A stretch of 64,000 nt of DNA, taken from assembly GCA_012845835.1 (NCBI GenBank), contig JABAKD010000002.1:22813699-22877698 (forward strand), written 5' to 3'. The notes beneath the pieces were generated by a model. That model searched no databases and had not been told where the DNA came from. It saw only the letters and a list, made by a program, of their open reading frames with translations. Both the position numbers and the translations under genes were made by a program. Positions 43,491 to 56,255 of this stretch are shown here, piece by piece. Within the stretch, counting starts at the first letter, position 1. The number at the start of each line of letters is the position of its first letter. The DNA is from Undaria pinnatifida. Its lineage: Eukaryota > Sar > Phaeophyceae > Laminariales > Alariaceae.

Positions 43491-46400
43491 ATCAGCGCGA
43501 GTAAGATTACGGGTGGGATATATGTAGTTCGTTTTCTCGATGACTCGGGATCAATCAAGCTTCCTCTTTCTCTGGCGCGCTACACGGCCTCAACGATAGC
43601 TGCACGCGGTTATTGTTGCCTGTAAGCCCATTTAGCGAACGCGTTTGTATGGTTGACCCAACGTAACGTAGATGCGACTCGAGGCGCTGACGTGACTAGC
43701 TGTTTTTTTTTTCCCAGCACCGCTGCGCGCGACAGCTTTCCGCTGTTTTTTTTGGGTTGGGGGATTCTTGTAAGTAAGGCGTTTCTGAGCTTTGGCGGTC
43801 ATTTTCGGTGCTATTCTTTTCTTTTTTTTGTTCTGCCGACCCCCTCCCAACCCTAGAGTCGGAGGCTATCTGGGTAACTTGGCTGCTTATACTTTGACAC
43901 CGGGCCGTGTTTTCATGTTTGTTTCACTTTCGTCCTGCAACCCCCTCCCGCACGCCCCGAAGCGATTCCGGTCCGGGTAATCTTGCCTGTGACATCTTCG
44001 CGACAAAGCGAGTCACCCACGGCATCACATCTACACTCCTGAACTCAGCTGGAGTCCGGGACCAGCATCGATGCGCACCCGGCTCATGCCGCGGCACAGG
44101 ACCGTGTAATCGTGATAGTTTTATCTTTCACGAAACGCCGAACCCCCCTCGCTCAGGGCCAGGAGCGGTCCGGGAATCTGCCTGATCATGTTGCCCATAC
44201 TCTGGCACAGGACTTGTTGTATCCAAGTGTTCTACCCTTTCAGCGGTAATTATTCGCCCCTTCCCCCCTATCTGGAAATGGCGGTAGCGTGGTTTTCCGT
44301 TTTTGTGGAAACATTTTTGGCTCGATTCCCACTTCGCTAATGATGTGACGGTGGTTTGGCCGGTCAGTGTTTCTCTGGTTCCTTACGATAGGGCTTAGTT
44401 TGTTTTATTTTGTTTCTTGACGCCCCTTTGCGGTATTGTAGCCTCGCCGTTTAGATATGTAGCAAGGGGTTTTGAGGAGTCGCGTCTTCGACTTGTGGCC
44501 TAGTTCGTGGAATCGGTATTGCCCTGAATTTCGCATATATTTCGCATAATTCCGGAATACACGGTGTTTAGGGTGGGCTAGTGTTATGGCATTGCCCGTC
44601 AATTCCCCGAATCTACCATAATTCTGCTTACATACGGCTCATCAGAGTGGGATATTCGAAGTGTTGGGGTCCTGCTGGGTGTTGCCCTGGAGGGCAGGTA
44701 ACCGCCTAGGGATATGATACGGAAACGAATGACGTATTTCTTGTGAGGCCGTATTCGATACGAAAAAAACGGGCTCGAGGCGAGAGGCTTGTCTGAGCCT
44801 TTCCATCGAACTTCATCTGCGACCTGAAATTAGAATAAAATAAAGTAGCGTCTCTTGTCTCTATGCAACTTACAAAAACGAGAAACAACGAGGACCCTGC
44901 TCAATATGCCACCGATGCACGGGATACTCCATCCCTTTCATGGTCGACTGCACGTCGTTGCGGTTGGCGATGCCAGCATCGTGTTAATTTCTTGTAGAAC
45001 AAAACTCAAGGCTTTGTGGCTGACGCCGCGCGCTCAACGAAGCGAGTTCAAGACCTTGACAGTGGCATGCAAGTGGGTATTGGGAAGACCTGTGAGTGTG
45101 GACCACAGCAAAAAAAAGAGCGATCGCGAAACGACAGCTGTTGCTCGATAACAGGTCGACCAATTACCTACTGAAGGTAAGCTTTACTACAGCAATGGCC
45201 TAAACGTGAAAAACCAACATAAATAACCCGACAACAACTCAGACCAATGACAACAAACGCACGACACGAAACACAAAATAACCATAAAAAGGCTCGAAAG
45301 TATGATACCTGTGGTACGTAACACAAAGTGTCTTGAGCCTATCTATGACTATGGCCATAGGGATATGACGGCCAATGGTCGCCTACTAACGTGACAACGA
45401 TTCAAGGGATACTAACAAACGAATGAGATGAAAGCTTCCAGTACAGCTGTTCGGTGAGAGCCCTCCCGCTGTTAGCGGTGAGAAAAAAAAGCAAGGAAAA
45501 CCTAAAAAGGGCGGAACGGTCTGTCGTACTTCAAGAGAGGTCCGCACAAAGGCGTAAAAGGAAAAACGTATAACTGACACGGGTGATAGATTCATAGAGC
45601 TCGCCAATACAAAACAGCGAAACTCCATCTACACTCCACTCACGCCTCGTCCTCACATTCCTTTAGGCCAGCAGCGAGCAAAAACTAAGGGCTTCACGCC
45701 GGTTATACAACTTTGCACATCACGATTTTTCTACATAGACAACACCCAACTTCTATAGGCGCGCATCACCGCCGTGCTTTCCTATGGTCATATCTAGATA
45801 TCTACCAGCGTACATCTGGTTTGCTTCGGCAAACAATGCCATTACCTCTCTCCTAATTTTGTTGTTTTCAACTCAAGGCTCGCGAAAGGGGAGCTCTACT
45901 TGCACATGATGTGCCTAAACTGTTCTTAAAATCATCCTCCGATACCTTAACGACGACCTACGCGCGCGCTCACTGCAGAACCATGATATCGCCACACTCG
46001 CTCTGTATCTCCACGACTATTGCTAAGACCCCCCTACTCGATCAACAGTTGCTGAACTACCGCAGACTTGAGTTCGGCCAGCCAACGCCGCTTGCATGGG
46101 ACATATAACAAACCCCGCGGTAAATTACTGACACTAGAAGGTACGTCCTGTCCACACTTTTTACCGACGGCCAAAGTTACCCCGCTCCAAAAAAGACGTC
46201 ATAGCAATAATTAACGTCCCTCATCAGCCAAGAGAAGCTTCCTCGACCAATCAAACCGCTCATTGGAAACAATTGAACAATACTCGTAGAAACACTGCGG
46301 GCACGAAATCTCTCAGTACATGAAGGCCTGCTCAGCTCAGCTTTCTCTCCCAGCCGTGTCAACCAAATACATCACGGGCGAGACAACGAGACGAGGTTAA

Positions 46401-46543
46401 CTAAACCGAGGGTTGAAAGTGAGTGGGCGAACCCGAGGCACGAGTCGCCGCGCCCAAACATTTGTCCGGGTTGCCCGCGCCTTCCCACGCCGCGCTCAGC
46501 GCCGGCATCAACGCAGTGGTGGAGATGGATGGCGCACGAGCCA
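43491..46543. other. Unassigned intergenic sequence
   Basis: No gene, RNA gene or complete element recognised. A 98-codon frame at 44855-45151 (plus) has protein-like composition (HGRLHVVAVGDASIVLISC) but no recognised domain. Some of 43500-44700 may be the 3' end of the gypsy element; no duplicated LTR is visible in the window to prove it. Confidence 0.3.
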
Positions 46544-48984
46544 TCAGCCCTTCTCCCCGGACGTCTCAACGGCGGTCGCAGCAGAATGCGACAAAACCTC
46601 CAGCATGGACATCTTTCCCTCGGACTGGTCCTGTTGCAAGTCGCCCGTGCCGCCGTTTATCCTGCTCCCGCTCCCGCCCCCGCCCCCGCCCCTGAAAGCC
46701 GATAACTGGTCTGTATTGGGGGCCGGGGCGGAGCGCCAGACGCCCTCCGTGCCGGGGTCGGCAGAATCAGTCCCACTAGAAAACGACGCTCGGTGGTCGC
46801 CTCCTTCTCGGTTCGGGGAGCGAACGGTGGAGTCGTCCATTCCCTTGCCAGTGTGTTCGCGGGGAAGGCCATCCCCCCTCGGCGATCCATCCAGCGGTAG
46901 CTGCCGCGACAACGCGGTGTTCACAGGAAAACATGCCACTGGTGGCGCCTGGTATAGCGGCTGGGCGAGGGGGCAACGTGTTAAGCCATGGACTTCTGCT
47001 GAGATCGCGGCCATTTCGGTTTTATCAGGGTGTACCGGTATCGTAGGCAGCAAAGCTGTGCACTGGAAATAAAACGAGCACTGCCGAACTAAAACAAGAC
47101 AACAAAATGCGGCCACGGCAACAAACCCAACAAAATGCCACCTTAACACACTGACTAGCACAGGGGCAAAAACGCACGATGTACAGCGCAATGCTGGCGC
47201 TTTGCCGAGCTCTCGGTTGAAGCGTATGGTTCCGCCTAGGTCGGGTGATAATGAATAATACCCAGCTACATTTTGTTTCAGATTCATCGAGCTCTTGGAG
47301 ACCACAAGCGGGAGAAAGAGGTAATCAACGCCCGGGACCCTGTCTGTCAGTAAGTAACGCACCGCACCGGACACAACAGCACGCCATACACCAGGCATAA
47401 GAAACGCCTACGAAGAAAAGAGAGCAAAGATAACAAGACAAACGAGCATCCCTCAGCTAGGTAAGAATGCAGGTTTGTTTATGTTCTTACCTGCTGTGAC
47501 ACGAAGTATTCATCTCTTGAAACGCGCGGACGCTGCGAAGGGGGCTGCCACCACGAGCGCTGGTCCACGGGGGGGCGTGGCGACAAGTAGTTGATCGTCA
47601 GCGGAGCGCCGTACATGTACGGGTCGGGACCGCCAACGGTGGCCCCACCCCACCGTTCGAAGCCGCCGGCGTGCGCGGCTGCCGTCGGCATGAAAGCCGG
47701 GTTCGTTTCGTAGCCGAAAACGCCACCATCTTGGGGCGGCTGGGGTGTCGCGGAGGAAGGTCCAGGTCGCACTGACATGCCCAAAAGCAGCGACTTAATG
47801 TCGTCTACCTTGTCGTCCACCGCCTGTAAGTCGGCGGTGACTTGATCCAAATCCCTCTTCAGGTTCTGCAGCACGTCCGAGTGAGTGTCGACTGAAAAAG
47901 TGTAAGATGCGCGGTGGGGTAAGTCGTAGGATAGTTTAGACGTAGGCTTTCCAGGGGCGTAGGGGGGGGGGGGGGGGGGGGGGCGAGCGGAGCGGGCGGT
48001 AAAAACGCGAAAAGGAACCACGCATACCTGTCGATTTGTGAGAGGAAAACAGCGAGATCAATGGAAAAGGTTGCTGGCAAACCCCGCGCGCAAGCACAAT
48101 AAAAACACCCACCGCTCACCAAAACAAATCATTAATCGGCGTCGAATGCCACTCACGCGCCCCACGCGCTTCCCCGCTGCTGTGATACTTCGACGCTGGT
48201 GACCACCTTCGAGAGTCGCACGTCGAGTCGCGGCCGCAGAACATACCACTACAAAAAAAACATGAACCGAGAACCAAAAACCACCCCATCAAAACGTTCG
48301 TGGGACCCACCGCGCGCGAGAGAACCCTCGAGGGTAAGCTATTCATCCCACCCCCCCGGCGACCGGCAGCCTCCCAGGACGCATTGCGGGGGGCTTCCTC
48401 TCCGACGTCTGGGGCGCGGGATGCTCTGAATGAACTCTGTTTAATACGCCCGATATGTTAACCATAGACGCACCACTGCGGTCTGTACGCCACACAACTC
48501 CAAGCTCATACAAAATACACCAGCATGTTGAACACCCACCGTCGCCACACAAAAGAAAAAGCAGTACAGCTGTCGCTTTTGTCACTAGCAACTCGCGCAG
48601 CAGGATATCAATAACGACGTCAAGACGTGTGCGTTGTTTGCGGTCGGCGGACGGCTCAGGCAACTCTAAAGAGGTGTGCAGCGAAAATCAGAAACTCGCA
48701 TTCGCTCCTATTTAAACGGAAAATCGCCGTCCCTCCTTGCGTATCCCATCGTCCTGTGACCAGCCTCATGTTCGCCGATGTCTGACGCCTACCTCGCCGG
48801 CGCTTCATGCGGCCGCCGTCCTTGCGCCTCTTGATGCCCACCAGGAGCTCTTTGCGGCCCCGACGGAACTTGGGGTGCTTGAACTCCCACGAGTCGGAGT
48901 CCTGCCACTGGCGCTTTCCTCCGTTTCCAGCCGCGCTTTGCGCCAAGCTCGATCGAGTTGAAGACCCCTTTACTTTCGAAAAGC
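46544..48984 (-). CDS. Heat-shock transcription factor (HSF)-like protein, first exon missing
   Basis: Minus-strand exons 48984-48793, 47891-47491 and 47062-46544 (stop); phases 1, 1 and 0 agree at both ends of each intron. The first visible exon starts after ATTGCCCGCGCAG with GFSKV and continues to DSWEFKHPKFRRGRKELL then VGIKRRKDG. This is the second half of the HSF DNA-binding domain (YGFxKV ... F-H-x-F-RGxxxLL-xIxRR) with a long wing insertion. The next exon opens with a heptad-repeat helix (DVLQNLKRDLDQVTADLQ...), as expected for the HR-A/B trimerisation region, then Pro/Gly-rich sequence. The last exon is Ser/Gly-rich and ends SAATAVETSGEKG. Binding to heat-shock elements as a trimer is inferred from the family. 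The exon encoding the N-terminal half of the DNA-binding domain was not found up to the right edge. Confidence 0.85.
47966..47989. repeat. Poly-G run in HSF intron
   Basis: About 21 consecutive G on the plus strand (poly-C on the coding strand) within the intron between the DNA-binding and coiled-coil exons, about 75 nt before the coiled-coil exon. Its pyrimidine character on the transcribed RNA may add to the 3' splice signal. Confidence 0.7.
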
Positions 48985-50934
48985 CTGCGCGGGCAATAGA
49001 GTTCGCCAAAAGTGGGGACAACAGTTTGCCTGATAATCCTTCCCAATATAACATTAGTATGTTGCCATCCGACAATGTGCAGCGTGAGGTTCAAGTTTAA
49101 AAAGTGACGAAGAAACAGAAAACGAAGACCACGACGATAAAAACGGAAGTGCTACGAGTATCATGATTAATTTACTCCTACAATGTATCTTATACGTTTT
49201 GTTCCGATCAAATCAAACAAAACATGGAAACCCCGCGATTGTTTTACGCAGCACCTTACGTTTGCTCTGAACTTTCAACACACAGAAGAAGGGACCGGCC
49301 ACCCGTAAGCCGGCTGTGTGCTGGCGGTTATGCTAAAAGCCATACTCAAGACAGGCGCTTGGATATTTAATCTCTCGCCCTGCCCTGATCTTGATGCATC
49401 CCGAATGTGCAAAGGGTGAGAGTACAGGGGGGGCATTCAATCACTTGAGCTAAACCAAACTGGCGCCTGTCTTGGGATACCATAGAAATAGTCGCCGGCG
49501 GCTCAAAAAATGCTTTCACACTCAAGAAATGCTTCACGACGGCAAACGCGCTATACAGCACGCGCGCATAATAGCTCGGGGGGTTCCGTACCACAACATC
49601 TCCTCTCGCCCTAAATACATACTAGTACATGATACCAGGTGTAGCAGTTGGTGAGGTCGTATCTTCGCACGAGGAATGAAAGTTACTGAATCCATGCGAG
49701 TCCCTGCTACCACGGGCATCCGGCTTTGCACGGGACAACGGGATCGGTCGACACGGCTGGGGCACGGCGGGGCAGTCCGTGGGCGCACAACACGATAGGC
49801 TGAGCAAACGCTGGCCATGAAGCACATTGCGCGGAGTCTGACTCTCCACTGCAGAACGATTCGCGGCGGTAAGGCCGGGTCATAAACTCACAACCATATC
49901 AGCAGAAAAGCTTTGTCCCCGCACTGGGATCCAAACAGCGCCGGTATCCGCAACGCTTGTATACCGCCGCACTACCCGCCCGTCCGCCCGCGCCCCATAC
50001 TCCGCTGAGGTTGCGGCGGGTTTATATTCTTTAGCTGTCATGTCGTTTTTTCCGACGCAGGTCGCGTTTGTTTGCATTCCAGCCGCTTTGAGGACGCATA
50101 TAAAAATAAATAACGTGAACTTTGCACACAGGATAAGCAAAAACCATGTCTTATACTATCCTGTTTACCTTGAACTAAGTCCTGGAGAGATGCTTGTTAC
50201 ATCGGGATCTGGCGGCACATTTTATCGGGGTCTGGTGACTTTTATTGCGGGCGTGCCGGGGGAAAACCTTCAGTTAGCGTTACTGACTTCATGTCGACGG
50301 CCGTTGGTACCGGTATGCTTCTGGAGTAACAACTACGAGTACGACCGCTGAATTTTGCTTTTCTCCTGCGAATAGGTGGGCGAGCGTCGCTCTCGTTTAT
50401 GTGAGCTATACTCCCGTTCTCTCTTCACCTCCCGTCGAAGGTGTAGCCAACAGCCCCACCCCGCGGGGTCACGGACTTCTCATTCAACCCTTGGCCGCGG
50501 CAACAACCATTGACGCCACTAGTAACGCTACCACTTCTACGCTGTCGTAAAATGGCGACTTGTACTAGGCGCATGCCTACACTCGTGGCCTTTGCAGGCC
50601 GGGAGGGGCACATTATGACGGAACTAAAACAAATAACGGCAGTAAGGGTGGTGTTTAAAGAAGGAAAAAACGCCAAGAGAAACTTCGACTGAAAAAAGTT
50701 ACCTCCCTCCGGCCCTTCCGACTGCCCGTGGCGCCTAGGGTACTACAGCAGTATATCTGGAGTGAAACGTCTGGACCTCATGTCGATTCCTGTTTACCAT
50801 TAAAAAAATAAACAGGCGATACATAGGCTTCCTCAATTATCCGGATCAGCATTCACCTCTTCATGGTGGACGAAAGGTCCGCCGATACCGATCGCTGGGC
50901 TACAATAAGCTGTAAACGCGTGCTACCAGCTGAA
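48985..50934. other. Region upstream of recognised HSF exons
   Basis: Searched on the minus strand for the missing HSF exon (pattern FxxxxRQLNxYG); not found. Frames here lack domains. No TE ends identified. Confidence 0.35.
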
Positions 50935-51405
50935 CACGGGAAGCTCGAAGACCACACCCTATCCTGCGCCGATGCGCGCGTCCCCACATATTGCGAGAGC
51001 AATGAGACGACCGTGCGCAGACGGAGTATATTGTTCGCAAGTTCGTGCCCCGTACGCGAGAGGAGCGCCAACCCAGGTGGGGGGTGTTTGGGGAGCTGGG
51101 TGGGGTAAGGGCTACTCCGGGGGGTAGGAGAAGGATAGGATGGGGCGCCTCAAGGAAGATCCGAAATAGTTCGGCATAAAGTTCGACGGGTGGCGCGAGG
51201 CAGCACAGAAGGCCGGCAGATGGGCTCAATGGGTCGAGGACGGGTGGGGGCTTTCATACTGAAAAAATAGGACGCGGGGAGGAGTAGAGCGGCAGAGCGA
51301 TTCGCGACGGTTGCACCCGCGACACGGACCGTTGACACTAAGAGGAGAGGGGGGGTATTCCCCAACAGACTGAAGTCTGGGTTGGGTCATCATCGTCAGG
51401 ATATG
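50935..51405 (+). pseudogene. LINE ORF C-terminal fragment, copy H
   Basis: Aligns with the C-terminal RT-adjacent part of copy D: GAAGACCACACCCTATCCTG, GACGGAGTATATTGTTCGCA, GTGTTTGGGGAGCTGGGTGG, then CAGAAGGCCGGCAGATGG. It ends with the shared ACAGACTGAAGTCTGGGTTG block (about 51366). Internal stops and indels make it non-functional. The short G tract before the shared block is AGGGGGGG here (51348-51355), the same site that is expanded at the left edge of the window. Confidence 0.8.
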
Positions 51406-53059
51406 TGTCGTAGGCGAAAATTTAGGCATCTAAACGCACTTTGTCAAGTGGTTTTCGGGCGGATATTCACGCATGGATTGCGAGGTGGTATTCGGGGGTA
51501 AACGCGCGCATGCATGGAGCATGTGTCGCGAAGGAAACGCTTTCGGCGGCGTTCCGGGAGCTTTCCAAGGGCGATCCAGCGAGGCGAACATGCCTGCGGA
51601 TGTTGCGCGCATCGCCGGAGACCCAACTAACAATTAATTGCCCTGCCATGGCACGTTGCAGTCGCTGGGTCCAGCGATAGGACGTTTGGGCACCAGAAAA
51701 AAAAGAACGGTGAGGACCGCGCAAAAAAGAGCTGGAAACGTGGAGACCAGTACTTGAAATGAGTCGATTGGTACATCGATAAACCGTGCGCGACGTGTGC
51801 CGTCAGATGTCGGGACAACAGCAGTGCCTCTGGTCAACCAGAGCGGCCGAAACAAGGTGCGCTTGGAGGTAAAAAGCCCCCCCCCCACCCACCCGGTCTG
51901 TCATACAGTACCTACTATTTGTCAATATTAATACTTTGGTTTTAAGGCCGCGGGTCCGACATTACTTTCGTCATCCCCTCATTTTTCATTTTTTGTTTGC
52001 AATATTAGGAGACACTATGGGGTTTAGCGTAGGGCTATTTTCCCCCGATCCCCGCTTTCTGTTATCAAATTTTTGAATGGGCGCATTCTTGGTTTGGACA
52101 AGAAGAGGTTGACGTTGTGTTTCCGTAAGCAAAATGACCGCGCGTCAAGGCATAACCAGAGTCAGTACGGAATCTTGTAGTCCATGCAATGTACGGGAAC
52201 TTCCCCCTATCTGCTACTAGCAGTGGACCAGAGTTGTATAGTAGCTCCAGGTCGGCGCTTGGCAAAGCCAAAAATGAGGAAATATTGAAACACAAAACAC
52301 AAGCCTGCTTGAAATGACCCGAGGTCACGGATGACTTGCCCCTGAGCGACAACAACCACCAAAAGTCAGGAAACCAAGCTCCGCCAGTTTGAGTTGTTGC
52401 GTGTGAGAGAGAGGAGTGCCGCGCTGAACTCGTCCGTCGTCGGCAGACAGAAATGGTCGAATCGCCGTTTTGGTGTCCGGTGGTTGGGATTTCGTCTTGT
52501 CAGAAAGCCGGGATCAACACCTAAAACTGTTGTTACGGCGATCCATTGGTTGGCAAGATGAAGCACAAAACAAAAACGACAAACAAGGGGAAATCCCCAG
52601 GGGTTTTTTGCTGTTCATTCGCGAATATCTTTGTTGCCTGGTCTACACGCTACACGCAGCATTTTACGAACACCACACTCGTCAGCATTAAAGGAGAGCT
52701 CGACTGACAGGAGGGCTTCCCCCCCCGTTTTTTCGTGGTAGTTTTTCCCTGGAAACGGTGGATCTCCGTAAATAGAGATACCCAAGCACCGTTCCAGAGA
52801 CTTGCAGCTCCCAGGGACAAACATATAGATAACACATTCGGGTCACATTCTGGTCACACCTGGAACATGCCGAGATTATATCGATGCCACATGGCCTCGC
52901 TTCCGATAGAGCCTGAAGTCTACTGTACGTAAAAAAAAACGCTGCTTTGTCTCCTGTTCTACTACTGCGCGTGCTCGGCACTGTAGCTAAACACATATAT
53001 ACTTGGTACGATATTTCGGAAACCCGTAACCCGAATATCACCAAAATTATGGAGGAAGT
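51406..53059. other. Unassigned intergenic sequence
   Basis: No recognised gene, RNA or complete element. A 79-codon frame at 51441-51680 (plus) has plausible composition but no known domain. Confidence 0.3.
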
Positions 53060-53068
53060 TTCCAAAAG

Positions 53069-54416
53069 AGCAATGGCCGAAAATCGGGTACACCCGATCG
53101 ACCGATAGCCGTTATCGGGTACCCCTTGAACACACAGTCCCACAACGACTCGGGACGACATCTCATTGGTCGAAACCACACCGCATCCGAACGCAGCCGC
53201 ATGTCCATCGGGTGCACCCGATCATGGCTGAACAAGTCCTCGAAATGTACCCGACTCGTATACAAGCCACCCGATTATGGCCGGACTACTCGACCACCAG
53301 CCCACACGCACACACGCACGCGCAGCGGGCGCGACTCGCGCCGTCACGAGGCGGGGCATTGTTTGTTCTTTCGTCACGGAGCTCTTTTTCCGGAGCTCTT
53401 TTTTGTGGACCATGAAGTTGCAGTTAGCACCCCTACACACAAGGCACAGAAGCGCATCTATGCAGACGGTTTAGACATAGATCACAGACTACCTGGGCAC
53501 GGACACGGCACGAGAAGGGCTAAGGATTCAGATGCTCCTTTCTAAATGGCACAGGGAGATATGTTCGTGGCGTGGAGGGCCCGAGAAATATATTGCCGCC
53601 ACCTGTCACATCACACCCCGAGAAATGATTTGATCAAATGATTTGAGTCAAATGATTTCCTAGGTCTCGCTAACAGGTGCCCTGCAGGGACGCCGTTTTC
53701 AGGATTAGCTCTGTGGGTCGTGATTGTACCTTTTTACATGGGAATTTGTTTTGCAATGGCCAAAATCCAGCAGTCCTGTACACAGCAGCGCTTCATGTTG
53801 TCTGTGGAGTCTCATGTATATTCGTGCACATGTTGCGTTGTGTTGCCAATTTTGTGTGTACTCGGCTGTCGCTGGTGTTGTGATGTGACAGGTGGCGGCA
53901 GTACATTTTTCGGGCCCGCCATGCCACAAACATATCTCCCTGTGCCATTTGGAAAGGAGCATCTGAATCCTTAGCCCTTCTCGTGTCGTGTCCGTGCCCA
54001 GGTTGTCTGTGATCTATGCCTTAAACGTCTGCATAGAAGCGCTTCTGTGCCTTGTGTGTGGGGGTGCTAACTGCGACTTCATGGTCCACAAAAAAGAGCT
54101 CCGAGACGAAAGAACAAACAATGCCCCGCCTCGTGACGTGGCGCGAGTTTGCGCCCGCTGCGCGTGCGTGTGTGCGTGCGGGCTGGTGGTCGAGTAGTCC
54201 GGCCATAATCGGGTGGCTTGTATACGAGTCGGGTACATTTCGAGGACTTGTTCAGCCATGATCGGGTGCACCCGATGGACATGCGGCTGCGTTCGGATGC
54301 GGTGTGGTTTCGACCCATGAGATGTCGTCCTGAGTCGTTGTGGGACTGTGTGTTCAAGGGGTTCCCGATAACGGTTATCGGTCGATCGGGTGTACCCGAT
54401 TTTCGGCCATTGATCG
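53069..54416. mobile_element. Foldback DNA transposon, about 540-bp inverted arms, 9-bp target duplication
   Basis: Arms 53071-53618 and 53876-54412 are near-identical inverted copies (CAATGGCCGAAAATCGGGTA at the outer left; its inverse at the right) around a 257-bp spacer. TTCCAAAAG occurs at 53060-53068 and again at 54417-54425, flanking the arms: a 9-bp target duplication. Subterminal CGGGTRCACCCG palindromes repeat in each arm. Spacer begins with ATGATTTGATCAAATGATTT-type palindromes. Long TIRs and 9-bp duplication fit a non-autonomous Mutator-like element. The 256-codon minus-strand frame over the right arm is an arm by-product; a similar shorter frame lies over the left arm. Confidence 0.85.
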
Positions 54417-54425
54417 TTCCAAAAG

Positions 54426-56255
54426 TATCTGTATGAAATACAAGGTTTCCTCCGGGAAGTGCCTAGGGGAGTGGCGCAAGAACCGAATCCGAGCATCCAA
54501 CATCTGATTGCCTGTGGGCAAATAAGATGTACCTGGTGGTAGTGAAAACTCTGTTCTTGTCTGCAGCTCGAGAAGCGGAGTGTGGGGAGGCGCCCCCCCG
54601 GGGACGGTTCGCTCTCTTCCCGTCGTGGGGGAGAACCGTAAACAAGTGCTAATCCCATCAGTACGTGTCCAGCACGAGTACTCGCACGATGAGGACTTTT
54701 TGTACGGGCGACTGTTGCGCAGTAAATTTTGAAAATTTGCGTGGTGAAAAACAAATGGACGAAAGGCAGATTTTCAACCAGCAAAAAAAAAAAGCAGTTG
54801 TTCCGTGCGCGGCTTTCTATCGTGGTTGGATTTGATGTTTTTCACTTGTTTCGTATGGGAATCAGCCATTTCAGAATAGGTACTCTTCTTGTCTTGTTGA
54901 GCCAGATATTAAGTTCACGACGAGTGATCCACGCCAGGATGCGCAATCATCCCTCTTCACCACCAGCTCGTCGCAAAAAGTGCACGAAATGAGGAATTGT
55001 AGGGCTTATACTGTCGCCGAGATAGAGGAGCCCTCTCTCATGGAGCATCAGCGCCTGTATTCACTGCTGTTTGCTTTAGAGAGCCAAGAAAAATCACGCT
55101 GTGTTGTTTTTTTATCGTCGTCCGATTCAAAATCGTCCCCTCGAGGAGATGAATTTACTTTGCCTACAAGTAGCGAAGTTCGAGTACCAACCCAACCATC
55201 GGCTGTACGTATACTTCTGTACTACTATATGTAGCACAATACACCACGTGTGGGTATGTCACACGCGCATGATGATGTTGCCTGCTGTTGCTTGTGCTGC
55301 TGGGCACGGTTGTAGCGTTGTCTGTGGTATCTGCATGTTCACTGTTGTCTACAGATGGCTGGGCATGTCGGCTCGCGGGGGGGAAAGAAACTACAAATTC
55401 ACGATCGGTAATATATTACGATAAGAACCATTTATGATTGTATTTAAAATCCAAACGGTCCTACCAGGTATTAATAGCATTTTCGTCCAGAATGGCGATG
55501 CCGCCCACAACAGCAGCAGAAGACAGGTAATCGATTTTACATATACGAGGCAGGCCCCGAAAAAATCAACTAGCCACGGCAGTACGGCGCAGATGGATTT
55601 GCCACACGCACGGTGTTACCTGCTGGTGGTGCTGCTGGGCGGCATTTTTTTTAACGTTGTTGTGCTCTCTGCGTGCTGGCTGTGCTCATGGCTGTGTTCA
55701 TGAGAGGGCAAAAAACAGACCGAATGGTAATTTTACCTCTGGGTCTGGTACGCGCGCAAAGGGTATAATGCCTTGAAAAAAGGTATACCCTTTGTACGCG
55801 CGCACGATGCTGGATGTTGCGTAAACCCGGGGATTTACCTTATCTACGCCCAAGGCCAAAAAAATTTTAAAGGCTTGCCACGCGCGACACTACGCACGGA
55901 TCGCGCCCAAACCTCCGGCAACGTGACCCCAACGGTCGAATTGTGTCCACCCCCCCTAACGTTTCGGATAACGGTGCGAGCATGAAGAGATGTGTCCGAA
56001 GAAAACAAAAAAAATGACAAATATGATTTTATAAAAAGTGTATCAAGGACGTCAGCCGTGAGTTCGACGAATTTCAGGTCAATACTCATCTTTGCAAGCT
56101 GCGTTGTTGGTACTTGTAATATACTATATGGGTGAATTTGTATTGGGAGGTGTCCTATTTTTGGTCCACTATAATGGTAAGTGTTGGTATTTATACTTTA
56201 GGTGGGGAATTTTGAGCTAGATCATTATACGTATACATATGCCTCGGCACTGCAA
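54426..56255. other. Unassigned, with a hairpin and a dispersed repeat
   Basis: At 55746-55802 AAAGGGTATA and TATACCCTTT, each joined to TACGCGCGC-type sequence, form a hairpin with a 16-nt loop. At about 56043-56140 lies the second copy of the block found at 5500-5612. The rest shows no gene. Confidence 0.45.

Noticed and set aside
54014-54784. 256-codon minus-strand frame
   Set aside because: Covers an arm of the foldback element; a related frame appears on the other arm, and no domain is seen.
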